DNA of 64,000 nucleotides from Rothia endophytica (GTDB taxonomy: Bacteria > Actinomycetota > Actinomycetes > Actinomycetales > Micrococcaceae): positions 248,001 to 312,000 of the forward strand of contig NZ_CAKMSJ010000004.1 in assembly GCF_928381505.1 (NCBI RefSeq), given 5' to 3'. Numbering within the stretch: position 1 is the stretch's first letter; every line of letters begins with the position of its first letter. The translations under genes were made by a program, and so were the position numbers. Positions 25,433 through 33,766 of the stretch are shown in pieces. The notes beneath the pieces are model-generated. The model was not told the DNA's origin. It searched no databases and saw nothing but the letters and a program-made list of their open reading frames with translations.

Positions 25433-26095
25433 TCATAGGTCAGTGAGCATCTGCTGCATCTGGGCGATCTCGGCCTCCTGATCTTCAATGACCTGCTCAG
25501 CCAGAGCGATGGCCTGCGGGTTCTGGCCATCAGTGACCTCATCGCGGGCCATATCGACCGCGCCCTCATGATGGGCGGTCATCTGCTCCAGGTAGAGGCG
25601 GGCAGCCTCGGTGCCCTGGGCTTCCTCAAGGGCTGTTATGTCCTCCTGGCTCATCATCCCGCTCATCCCGCCATGGTCCATCTCACCCATATCACCGGTG
25701 ACCGGCTGCTGGTCCCAGCCCTCGAGCATGGCGTTCATCCGGTCAATCTCCGGTCCCTGGGCGTCAATAACCCCCTGGGTAAACTCCACGACCTGGGCGG
25801 GGATACCCTCCTTGGCCAGGAGCGTCTCACTCATCTCCACGGCTTGCTGGTGATGGGGGATCATCATCTGGGCAAACATGATGTCCGCGTCGTTGTGATC
25901 GGCGGAGATCTCCCCGTCCGCCTCAGTCGTCGCCGTGGTGGTCTCGGTCGTCTCAGGGATAGTCGTCGCAGTGCTGGTGGCAGAGGTGGTGGCAGAGGTG
26001 GTGGCAGAGGTGGTGGCGTCGGTGGCCTCACCGCAGGCGGCCAGCGCCAGGGTGGAGGCCACGGCGAGAGTGGAAAGAACAAGGGTGCGCTTCAT
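25433..26095 (-). CDS. DUF305 copper-resistance-type lipoprotein
   Basis: A 220-residue secreted protein. Lipoprotein signal with LALAACG; a Thr/Ala-rich repeated linker (TTSATTSATTSATS); then two ferritin-like DUF305 repeats with the hallmark MIPHHQQAVEMSE and MTAHHEGAVDMARDE. A Met/His loop (MGEMDHGGMSGMM) separates them. DUF305 proteins bind or sequester copper outside the membrane. ATG 26095 has GAAAGG upstream. Last gene of copZ-copB-DUF305. Confidence 0.85.
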   Translation of the reverse strand: MKRTLVLSTLAVASTLALAACGEATDATTSATTSATTSATSTATTIPETTETTTATTEADGEISADHNDADIMFAQMMIPHHQQAVEMSETLLAKEGIPAQVVEFTQGVIDAQGPEIDRMNAMLEGWDQQPVTGDMGEMDHGGMSGMMSQEDITALEEAQGTEAARLYLEQMTAHHEGAVDMARDEVTDGQNPQAIALAEQVIEDQEAEIAQMQQMLTDL

Positions 26096-26143
26096 GGTGG
26101 AGCCTTTCAGGGTCATATGGGGGCAGCGGAGAGAAGTGGTGGA

Positions 26144-28378
26144 TTAGTGGACGGCGGTGGATGCCGGAGTAGGCGTGGTGTGTTCCTCCTTCGGACTGGT
26201 GGGAGCCAGGTGGGTCGGGTCCAGGTCGATCCGGCGTAGCAGCTGGGCGTTGAGGGCGACGATAATCGTGGACAGGGACATCAAGATGGCGGCGGCCGCC
26301 GGGGGAAGCAGAATGCCGATAGGGGTGAGCACACCGGCGGCCAGGGGCACGGCCACGATGTTGTAACCGGACGCCCAGATGAGGTTCTGGATCATCTTGC
26401 GGTAGCTGGCCTGCGAGAGCTCAATCATCGACAACACTGCCCGGGGATCGTCACTGGCCAGGACCACTCCGGCGGATTCCATCGCCACATCCGTGCCGGC
26501 CCCGATGGCGATGCCGACCTCGGCGCGGGCCAGGGCCGGGGCGTCGTTGACACCGTCGCCGACCATGGCCACGCTCAGGCCACGCTCCTGTAACTGGGTG
26601 ACCTTGGTGTCCTTGTCCTGGGGCAGGACCTCGGCGAAGACCTCATCGATCCCCAGGTCCTGGCCAACCGCCTGGGCCACCTGCTGCGCGTCACCGGTGA
26701 TCATCGCGACCTTCACCCCGCGGTCCTGCAGGGCTTTCACGGCGGCGCGGGATTCGGGGCGGATCTTGTCCTCGACGGCCACCGCACCGATGATCTGACC
26801 GTCGCGGACAATATGGAGCACACCGGCCCCGCGCCCGGTCCAGGCGCTGGTGGTGTCGGTGAGCTCGGCCGGGGTGGTGAGGTTGAACTCGCGCAGCATG
26901 TTCGGCCCGCCCACGAGGATCTCAGCGCCATCGACAGTGGCCCGGACCCCCCGGCCGGAGGCGGCGCTGAAACCAGTTGCACGGATTTGCCGACGGGAGG
27001 CCTCGGGATGGGCGGCCGCGGCCGCCACGATGGCGCGGGCCACGGGGTGCTCGCTGTCGGCCTCCGCGGCGGCGGCCAGGGCCAGCAGCTCGCCCTCGGT
27101 GACGCCGACAGCTGCCGCGACACCGGTGACCGCGTGCTCACCCTTGGTCAGGGTGCCGGTTTTGTCGAAGAGCACCACGTCGATGGTGCGCATCCGCTCG
27201 AGCGCCATCCGGTCCTTGATGAGCACCCCGGATTTCGCGGCACGCTCGGTGGAGATCGCAATGACCAGCGGAATCGCCAGGCCCAGGGCGTGCGGACAGG
27301 CGATGACCAGCACCGTGACCGTGCGCACCACGGCATCGTCCGGGCTGCCGATGATGGTCCACACCACCGCGGTGATCAGAGCGGAGATCAGCGCGAACCA
27401 GAACAACAACGCCGCCGCCCGATCCGCCAGGGCCTGGGCCCGGGAGGAGGACTCCTGGGCGTCGGCAACCATGCGTTGGATCCCGGCCAGGGTGGTGTCC
27501 CCGCCGGTAGCCTCCACCCGGATGCGGACGGTGTTGTCGGTGGCCACGGTACCGGCGACCACCTTGTCACCGGTGTCGCGGAAGACGGGACGGGATTCGC
27601 CGGTGATCATCGCCTCATCGAATTCGGCGGCTCCGTCGAGGATGGTTCCGTCGGCCGGCACCCGGGCACCGGCCCTTACCAGCACGACGTCGTCGACGAC
27701 CAGCTCGGAGATGGCCACGGTGCGGGTGGTCCCGTCGATGACTTTCTCGGCCTCATCCGGCAGCAGGGCAGCCAGCGCGTCAAGCGCGGAGGACGCGGCC
27801 CCGAGAGCGCGCATCTCCAGCCAGTGGCCCAGCAGCATGATGGTCACCAGCAGGGCCAGCTCCCACCAGAAGTCCAGGTCAAAACCGCCCAGCCCCAGAG
27901 TGGTGACCCAGGAGGCGACAAACGCCACGGTGATGGCCATGGCAATCAGGAGCATCATCCCGGGTTGGCGGGATTTCAGTTCCGTCCATCCGCCCTTGAG
28001 GAAAGGCGTTCCGCCGTAGACGAAGATAATCGTGCCCAGTACTGGGGGGATCCAGGTGGATCCGGGGAATGCCGGGAGGTGGTAGCCGAGCAGGTGGGCG
28101 ACCATGGGGCTGAAAATAACGACGGGAATGGACAGAATCAGCGACCACCAGAAGCGGTCCCGAAACATTGCGGTGCTGTGCCCGGCGTGTTCGCCGTGAC
28201 CATGAACGTGGTGGTCTTCGTCCAGGACGGAGTGCGGGTGATCGTGGGGCATCGCCTGGCCGTGGGTGTCGACATCTGCGTGGTGTTCGTGGCCGGCACG
28301 ATCCGGGTGGTGGGTGTGGTCTGTTTCCGGAGCGGGGTGATCACCATGGTGATCGCCGGAATGGTGGGGAGTGCTCAT
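26144..28378 (-). CDS. copB: Copper-exporting P1B-ATPase, CopB type
   Basis: A 744-residue pump. The first 70 residues are extremely His-rich (copper-binding tail). ITGESRP, the membrane motif ACPHALGLAIP (CPH, diagnostic of the CopB/P1B-3 group), phosphorylation DKTGTLTKG and hinge GDGVNDAPAL are all present. ATG 28378 is preceded by GGAAGGAA. It lies between copZ and the DUF305 gene and should export copper or silver. Confidence 0.92.
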   Translation of the reverse strand: MSTPHHSGDHHGDHPAPETDHTHHPDRAGHEHHADVDTHGQAMPHDHPHSVLDEDHHVHGHGEHAGHSTAMFRDRFWWSLILSIPVVIFSPMVAHLLGYHLPAFPGSTWIPPVLGTIIFVYGGTPFLKGGWTELKSRQPGMMLLIAMAITVAFVASWVTTLGLGGFDLDFWWELALLVTIMLLGHWLEMRALGAASSALDALAALLPDEAEKVIDGTTRTVAISELVVDDVVLVRAGARVPADGTILDGAAEFDEAMITGESRPVFRDTGDKVVAGTVATDNTVRIRVEATGGDTTLAGIQRMVADAQESSSRAQALADRAAALLFWFALISALITAVVWTIIGSPDDAVVRTVTVLVIACPHALGLAIPLVIAISTERAAKSGVLIKDRMALERMRTIDVVLFDKTGTLTKGEHAVTGVAAAVGVTEGELLALAAAAEADSEHPVARAIVAAAAAHPEASRRQIRATGFSAASGRGVRATVDGAEILVGGPNMLREFNLTTPAELTDTTSAWTGRGAGVLHIVRDGQIIGAVAVEDKIRPESRAAVKALQDRGVKVAMITGDAQQVAQAVGQDLGIDEVFAEVLPQDKDTKVTQLQERGLSVAMVGDGVNDAPALARAEVGIAIGAGTDVAMESAGVVLASDDPRAVLSMIELSQASYRKMIQNLIWASGYNIVAVPLAAGVLTPIGILLPPAAAAILMSLSTIIVALNAQLLRRIDLDPTHLAPTSPKEEHTTPTPASTAVH

Positions 28379-28391
28379 TACGTTCCTTCCG

Positions 28392-28412
28392 CTCAACCCG
28401 GTCGGGGTTGAG
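28392..28412 (-). terminator. Hairpin between copZ and copB
   Basis: CTCAACCC and GGGTTGAG pair around a five-base loop, just upstream of copB. No T-tract; likely sets relative expression within the operon rather than ending it. Confidence 0.4.
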
Positions 28413-28429
28413 ATGATGGGTAAAACTGA

Positions 28430-28756
28430 TCAGGATAAGACGGTGTAGCCGGCCTCCTCGATGGCCCGGCGAACCATCTCCGGAGGTACGACACCGGTGA
28501 CCGTGACGGTGGAAACACCACCAGCAGCGAGATCAACCTGGACGTCGTCGACCTGGGGAAGGGCCTGAAGGGCCTGGGTCACGCTTTTCGCGCAGTGCCC
28601 GCAGGTCAGGCCGGTGACCTGGTAGCTAGGGGAGGACCCTCCTACTGACGAGTCGCTGGCGGCAGGGATGGAGGCGGTGTCGGCACGTGAGGCAGGTCCG
28701 CAACAGCTGCAGCTGTGGGAGGCTATCGGCAAGAGGCGGGGCGGGGAGGTGATCAT
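28430..28756 (-). CDS. copZ: Copper chaperone-like heavy-metal-associated domain protein
   Basis: A 108-residue protein. The C-terminal 65 residues are an HMA ferredoxin-like domain with the metal motif GLTCGHC, ending EEAGYTVLS. The N-terminal 40 residues carry an extra Cys cluster (HSCSCCGP). It probably hands cytosolic Cu(I) to CopB. ATG 28756 has TAGGAG upstream, and a palindromic operator lies just beyond. Confidence 0.88.
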   Translation of the reverse strand: MITSPPRLLPIASHSCSCCGPASRADTASIPAASDSSVGGSSPSYQVTGLTCGHCAKSVTQALQALPQVDDVQVDLAAGGVSTVTVTGVVPPEMVRRAIEEAGYTVLS

Positions 28757-28804
28757 GGGAAAGCTCCTACGGGTCGGTGGGATGCGGCGATGCTACTCTC
28801 TAGC

Positions 28805-28825
28805 ATATACCCCAAGGGGGTATAT
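28805..28825. promoter_or_regulatory. CsoR-like palindrome upstream of copZ
   Basis: ATATACCCC-AAG-GGGGTATAT is a near-perfect palindrome with the C/G-tract and flanking TA-rich arms of CsoR operators. It sits about 50 bases before copZ. No csoR gene is in this window, so a chromosomal CsoR would be needed. Confidence 0.65.
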
Positions 28826-28871
28826 TTGGAAGGGGGTGGAGGGCACGGCCCTCACGCGGGGCAGGGTGCGG

Positions 28872-29999
28872 TCACCGAGCAGCCTCCTCACTGTCGGGAG
28901 GGGACAGCGGGAGGCGGAGGGCAAACACCGCTCCGCGACCGGGTCCGGGGGAGGTGGCGGTGAGAGTGCCGCCGTGGGCCTCGATCAATGCCTTGGAGAT
29001 GGTCAGACCGATACCGGCCCCGCCGTTGTCCCGGCTGCGGGCGGCATCCCCCCGGTAGAAGCGTTCGAAGATGTGTCCGAGCTGGCCAGGTGGGATGCCC
29101 TCGCCGTCATCGGCGACGTGGATGAGCGCGGTGGACGCCCCCTGTCGGTGGACGCTGATCCGGACCTGCCCGCCGGCCGGGGTGTGCCGTAGCGCGTTCG
29201 ACAGGAGATTGCTCATCACCTGGCCGAAGCGTTGCCGGTCCACGATCACCCGGGCGGTGTCCGTAATGGTCTCGACCTGTAAATCGACGCCTTTGTCAGC
29301 ATAAGCTTCCCCCGCGGCAGCAGCGGCGGTATGGAGCAGATCCCCGAGCCCTTCCTCCGCCAGGTCCAAATCGATCCGGTGTTCCTGGGCCCGGGAGACA
29401 TCGTCAATGTCTTCCATCAACCGGGCCAGGCGGGCGAGTTGGTCAGCCATGATCGTGTGGGTGGCATTATTCCAGTCCACAACCCCGTCCTGGAGACCAT
29501 CGAGGTAGACCGTGAGCACCGATAAGGGGGTGCCCATTTCGTGGGCCAGATCAGAGAGCATCTGGCGGCGGACCTGTTCGGTGTGTTCCAGCCGGTCGGC
29601 CATGGTGTTGAAGGCATGCGCCAGGGTGGTGACCTCGGGGCCTGCTTCTCCGGCGGGCACGCGGATACGGTAGTTGCCGGCCGTCAGGCTGGTAGCGGCG
29701 CGGGTGAGATTCTGCAGGGGGGTGCGCAGGCGACGCGATAACCACAGGCTGGCCAGCAGGGCGCTGATCAAGGCGGTGGGCAGGGCGACGGCCAGGGTGA
29801 TCAGGTTGGCGTCCCGGTAGGCCTGCTCGGCATGGAACAGCTCCAGCGAGGGGTCCTCCTGGCCGGTCATCAACATATGATCATGGAACAGGGTCGGGCC
29901 CACCATCGTGGCCACGGCCGCGGCCACCAGCAGGCTCATCACCACGACCAACACCTGGGCGGCCAGGAAGCGGAAGGTCAGGCCGGGTCCGTGATTCAT
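28872..29999 (-). CDS. copS: Sensor histidine kinase, CopS-like
   Basis: A 375-residue membrane kinase. Two helices flank an extracytoplasmic loop of about 45 residues with HDHMLM, a plausible copper site. HAMP follows, then the H-box LSDLAHEMGTPLSVL, N-box NLLSNALRHTP, G1 VADDGEGIP and G2 GGAGIGLTIS. Its start overlaps the end of copR (ATGA). It faces copZ-copB and probably senses extracytoplasmic copper. Confidence 0.9.
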   Translation of the reverse strand: MNHGPGLTFRFLAAQVLVVVMSLLVAAAVATMVGPTLFHDHMLMTGQEDPSLELFHAEQAYRDANLITLAVALPTALISALLASLWLSRRLRTPLQNLTRAATSLTAGNYRIRVPAGEAGPEVTTLAHAFNTMADRLEHTEQVRRQMLSDLAHEMGTPLSVLTVYLDGLQDGVVDWNNATHTIMADQLARLARLMEDIDDVSRAQEHRIDLDLAEEGLGDLLHTAAAAAGEAYADKGVDLQVETITDTARVIVDRQRFGQVMSNLLSNALRHTPAGGQVRISVHRQGASTALIHVADDGEGIPPGQLGHIFERFYRGDAARSRDNGGAGIGLTISKALIEAHGGTLTATSPGPGRGAVFALRLPLSPPDSEEAAR

Positions 30000-30718
30000 G
30001 GCTGCCCCACCCGGTAGCCCACGCCACGCACGGTGTCGATAAACCCCCGGCCCCGGGTGTCGGTGCCGAGCTTGCGACGCAAGTTGCCGATGTGGACATC
30101 GACGATGCGTTCATCACCGACCCAGGTGGTGTCCCAGACCTCGGTGACCAGGTCGTGGCGGGTCAGCACCTGGCCGGGGCGCAGGGCCAGGGCAACCAGC
30201 AGCTCGAACTCCGTGCGGGTGAGCTCCACGGTCGTCTCCCCCACCCGCACCTGATGGGCGACGCGGTCAAGGATGAGGTCACCAACGATCAAGGGGGTGG
30301 TCACCTGCGGTGGGGTGATGCTGGTGCGCGGGCGGCGCAGCACCGCATGCACCCGGGTCACCAGTTCCCGGATGCTAAAAGGTTTGGTGATGTAGTCATC
30401 CGCCCCCAGGGTCAAACCGCTGATCTTGTCGTCCTCGCTGCCACGCGCGGTGAGCATGAGGATGTAGCAGTCCGAGAAGGTGCGGATCCGTCGGCACACC
30501 TCCAGGCCGTCGAGTTCGGGTAGCCCCAGATCTAGCACCACAACATCGGGGGAAAAGCGACGGGCCTCGTCTAAGGCCTGGGTGCCGGTGTGTGCCTGGC
30601 GGGTATCGAAGCCGGCCCGGATGAGGTAGGAGGCCACCATCTGAGCCAGGGGTTGTTCATCATCGACGACCAGCACCCGCCCCGGGGGCGTGGCGGTGGT
30701 CGGTGTGCGGTCATCCAT
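29996..30718 (-). CDS. copR: Response regulator, OmpR/PhoB family, CopR-like
   Basis: A 240-residue regulator: receiver domain (VVDDEQPL, phospho-acceptor VVLDLGLPELDG, TARGSEDDK, ADDYITKPF) and winged-helix DNA-binding domain (LTRTEFELLVALALRPGQVLTRHDL..RIVDVHIGNLRRKL). ATG 30718 (MDDRTPT). Promoter side faces a tandem box matching the corynebacterial CopR site, so it likely regulates itself and cueP. Confidence 0.92.
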   Translation of the reverse strand: MDDRTPTTATPPGRVLVVDDEQPLAQMVASYLIRAGFDTRQAHTGTQALDEARRFSPDVVVLDLGLPELDGLEVCRRIRTFSDCYILMLTARGSEDDKISGLTLGADDYITKPFSIRELVTRVHAVLRRPRTSITPPQVTTPLIVGDLILDRVAHQVRVGETTVELTRTEFELLVALALRPGQVLTRHDLVTEVWDTTWVGDERIVDVHIGNLRRKLGTDTRGRGFIDTVRGVGYRVGQP

Positions 30719-30776
30719 ACACCCCAGTATCGCTCCGGCCAGGGGGAATACCAACCTCGCTCAGTGCCCGGCGGGG

Positions 30777-30796
30777 AAATCTTCATCAAATCTTCA
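30777..30796 (-). promoter_or_regulatory. CopR tandem box
   Basis: On the minus strand the sequence is TGAAGATTT-GA-TGAAGATTT, exactly the tandem 9-mer with two-base spacer known for Corynebacterium glutamicum CopR. It lies in the divergent region between copR and cueP. The rest of 30719-31121 shows no gene. Confidence 0.85.
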
Positions 30797-31121
30797 AACA
30801 TCACCCTTCGACCGCCGTCACCCCTGTGCCCCACCCCGGGCCGGCGGCATCGCCTCCCCTGGTCGGTTCAGCAGGCGCCACCAGGGATTTCACTGCCTGC
30901 ACCGCATACCCGGGGCGGGTAGAAGGACATCGCCCACGGCTGTGGGGTGGTGTCCCGGTGGTGACCCAGCCCACCGAATTCACCCCCTTTTCGCCCTGTT
31001 ATAGTGCTGTGAGCAAGGTTTTTGATTTCTAGTCCGTCAGGCACCCGTGCTAGAAAAAGGTATGGCATCGACCTTGAGGCGGTGTCTTCTCACGGTCTTA
31101 CCACGATCCAAGGAGATTGAC

Positions 31122-31697
31122 GTGAAACGAGCAGCGATCGCAGCCGCCGCCCTTGCCCTCGCCCTCACGGGGTGTTCGGCCGCCGACCCGGAACCCACCG
31201 CCGACGGGACGGTGTCCCAGGATACATTCCTGACTACCCATGGCCTGGCCGCCATGGACGCGGTGGAGATCATTGATCACCTCGACCGGCAGAAGGTCAC
31301 TGAGCGTCCCACGGATCTGATCGCCTCAGTGCGTGCAGATGAACTGCTGCTCTCGAGCGATGACCAGGAAGTCGTGGTCGATCTTCCCGACAATCAGACG
31401 TATGTCTCGATCGCGCCCTATCTCACCTCCACCCACGACTGCTTCTACCACAGCCTCACGACCTGCCTGGGGGAACTCGACAATGAGGATATCCAGGTCA
31501 CGATCACCGATGAGGCGACCGGTGAGGTGCTAGTGGACGAGGCGACAACCACCTTCGACAATGGGTTTATTGGCTTCTGGCTTCCTGATGATGCCACCGT
31601 CCTGATTGAGGTCAGCTACCAGGGGCGTACCGGCACCACGGAGCTTTCCACCACCGACGACGGTGCCACCTGTGTCACAGACCTGCGCCTGACGTGA
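31122..31697 (+). CDS. cueP: CueP-like periplasmic copper-binding lipoprotein
   Basis: A 191-residue secreted protein. GTG 31122 follows AAGGAGATTGAC. Lipobox-like LALTGCS at residue 16-22, then the family opening FLTTHGLAAMDAVEIIDHLDR. Cysteines in HDCFYHSLTTC and a C-terminal GATCV match the CueP metal/thiol site. Likely binds copper outside the membrane. It lies downstream of the CopR box and 71 bases ahead of the oxidase gene. Confidence 0.85.
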   Translation: MKRAAIAAAALALALTGCSAADPEPTADGTVSQDTFLTTHGLAAMDAVEIIDHLDRQKVTERPTDLIASVRADELLLSSDDQEVVVDLPDNQTYVSIAPYLTSTHDCFYHSLTTCLGELDNEDIQVTITDEATGEVLVDEATTTFDNGFIGFWLPDDATVLIEVSYQGRTGTTELSTTDDGATCVTDLRLT

Positions 31698-31768
31698 TGG
31701 CTCAGCAGAGTCCTCACCTGCGCCTGTCTCCCGTATCACTGAAATCTTGCACCAAGAAAGGTTAAATC

Positions 31769-33250
31769 ATGACGAACGCGTCTTCCCGACGACAGTTTCT
31801 GCTCGGCGGGCTCATCCTCGCCGGCACCGGGGCCCTGACCGCCTGCACCAGCAACCCTTGACCCGCTGCCTCGGGATCAGGTCCCTCCCTTCGCCCCACT
31901 CCCACCCCCACTGCGCTCGGTGAGCCGACGGTGCGCCGGACACTGACCGCCCGGCCCCTCTCCTTGGATATCGGCGGCATCGAAGCCAAGACGTGGGGAT
32001 ACGTCTCTGACACCGGGGATGCGGCCATTGAGGCCACCGCCGGCGACGTCCTCCAGGTCGATATCACCAATGAACTGCCTGAGAGCACCTCCATCCACTG
32101 GCATGGCATCGCACTCCACAACGCAGCCGACGGTGTGCCCGGCATGACCCAGAACCCCATTGAACCTGGCGAGTCTTTCTCCTATGTTTTTGAAGTCCCC
32201 CACGGTAGCACCTACTTCTACCATTCCCACACCGGCCTGCAGCTTGATCGCGGCCTCCACGCCCCACTGATCATCCGTGACCCGCAAGACGCTGAGGACC
32301 AGGACGTCGAGTGGACCATCGTGCTCGACGACTGGGTCGATGGCATTCAGGGCACTCCCGACGATGAGCTCGACAAGCTCACCGGAATGGGTTCGGGCGA
32401 CCATAACGGGGGGATGGGAATGGGAGGTCACGGCCAGATGGTGCACGGCACCCCGGACCGGGTACTGGGCGGGGATGCCGGCGATGTGATGTATCCGCAC
32501 TACCTCATCAACGGACGTATCCCCCGTGCTCACCGGACCTTCAAGGCTCGCCCGGGCGACAAGGCCCGCCTGCGGTTTATCAACTCCGGCGGTGACACCA
32601 TCTTCAAGGTGGCCCTCGGTGGTCACCGCATGACCGTCACCCACACCGACGGCTTCCCTGTCCAGCCCTGGGAGACCGAATCGATCTACCTGTCGATGGG
32701 CGAGCGTGTCGACGTCGAGGTCATCCTCGGCGACGGCGTCTTCCCGCTCACGGCTTTGGCGGTGGGTAAGGACGACCGCGCCTTCGCCGTCATCCGCACC
32801 GCCGGCGGCCAGGCCCCCCGCCCCGATGTCGACTTCCCCGAGTTGTCGTCCACCGGACTGCTTCTGTCCTCCCTGAAGCCAGCAGGCCGTGCACTCCTGC
32901 CCGAGGGCACACCAGACCGAGAAGTCAGCATCGACCTGGGCGGGCAGATGATGCCGTATGAATGGAGCATTCTCACCGACGGCCAATCCTCCTCCGCGAC
33001 TGTGCAGGAGGGTCAGCGCCTGCGGATGGTCATGCGCAACAGGACCATGATGCCCCATCCCATGCACATCCACGGTCACACGTGGGCGCTGCCCGGCAGC
33101 GGCGGGCTACGCAAAGACACCGTCCTTCTCCGCCGGGGTGAAACCATGATCGCCGACCTGATCGCTGAGAACCCCGGTGAGTGGGCATTTCACTGCCATA
33201 ACGCCTATCACATGGAAACCGGGATGGTCAGCTCGCTTCGCTACGAGTAA
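31769..33250 (+). pseudogene. Multicopper oxidase (CopO/CueO-like) with an in-frame stop
   Basis: ATG 31769 with AAGAAAGG upstream opens a Tat/lipoprotein signal (SSRRQFLLGG...LTACTSNP). Codon 31 is TGA (31859-31861), and the same frame then continues for 463 codons. All copper sites are present: HWHGIAL, HSHTGLQ, HPMHIHGHTW and FHCHNAYHMETGM, plus a Met/His-rich loop (GGMGMGGHGQMVHG). Only the stop separates export signal and enzyme. Internal initiation at GTG 31931 would give a cytosolic, probably useless oxidase. Mutation or a base-call error are the options; a recoding signal is not visible. Confidence 0.85.
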
Positions 33251-33315
33251 CCCCCACAGCAGGGTTGAGTGCCGAGGTGGGCAGAGTCGTTGCAGACCAC
33301 CCACCGGGCAGCACG

Positions 33316-33464
33316 ATGACCTTCCTCGGTGTTGTGGTCTTCAGGGACAACCAGAACACCGTCTTCTTCCCCACCGCCCGGCCGCGGTGTTCCTGAGGGA
33401 GGTCACCGCCGATGACATCCTTGATGTCGCCCTGCCATTGGCCGAGGAGGCACCAGCATCATGA
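33316..33464 (+). pseudogene. Remnant of a TlpA-like thioredoxin gene
   Basis: FLGVVVFRDNQNTVFF, a stop/frame break, then FLREVTADDILDVALPLAEE. These match the middle and C-terminal end of secreted TlpA/ResA-type proteins that precede ccdA in actinobacteria. The TGA overlaps the ccdA ATG. N-terminal part and the CxxC motif are gone. Confidence 0.5.
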
Positions 33465-33593
33465 CCGTTGATGTGATGGCGCAGTTGGCGATCGGCCAGC
33501 AGTTCGCCGACGCCGCGGCCACCGGGTCACTGATGATCGGCATCCTGGCTGCGGCAGCTGCAGGTCTGATCTCGTTCGCTTCCCCGTGCGTCG
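33461..33593 (+). pseudogene. ccdA: ccdA (cytochrome c biogenesis) gene truncated by an IS6 end
   Basis: The first 44 codons (QQFADAAATGSLMIGILAAAAAGLISFASPCV) are the N-terminal helix of CcdA/DsbD-like membrane proteins up to the redox Cys of helix 1. The frame then runs into the IS6 inverted repeat. The rest of the gene is not in the window. Confidence 0.75.
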
Positions 33594-33671
33594 GGTGCTG
33601 TTGCAAAGTTGGGCGGAGAGCAGCGAAGACTCAGTTTCTCATTCCCTGATGGCCGCTGCGTGTGGGCGTTC

Positions 33672-33766
33672 TCAGGCCGTCTCGAAGACCCGGTTGACGA
33701 TCACCGCGTCCGGGTTCGGTTGCCCGTAGGCAAACATCGTGCCTTGCCCTTTCCGCAATGAGTGCA
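33672..33766 (-). pseudogene. IS6 transposase, C-terminal fragment
   Basis: Reads HSLRKGQGTMFAYGQPNPDA and then a short tail to TGA, the normal end of IS6-family transposases of corynebacteria. It continues from the fragment at 39499-40122; the composite transposon sits between. Confidence 0.85.
33759..33766 (+). repeat. Target duplication, left copy
   Basis: TGAGTGCA, identical to 39499-39506. It directly abuts the left end of IS256 copy 1. Confidence 0.88.

Noticed and set aside
25960..26035. Short tandem repeat resembling a CRISPR or minisatellite
   Set aside because: It is the Thr/Ser/Ala linker of the DUF305 lipoprotein, a coding low-complexity repeat without spacers.
26813..28411. 532-codon plus-strand frame opposite copB
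   Set aside because: It mirrors the high-GC coding frame of copB. Composition is Gly/His/Asp/Arg-rich without domains, typical of an antisense shadow.
31877..33079. 400-codon minus-strand frame opposite the multicopper oxidase
   Set aside because: Antisense shadow; the copper-site motifs are all on the plus strand.
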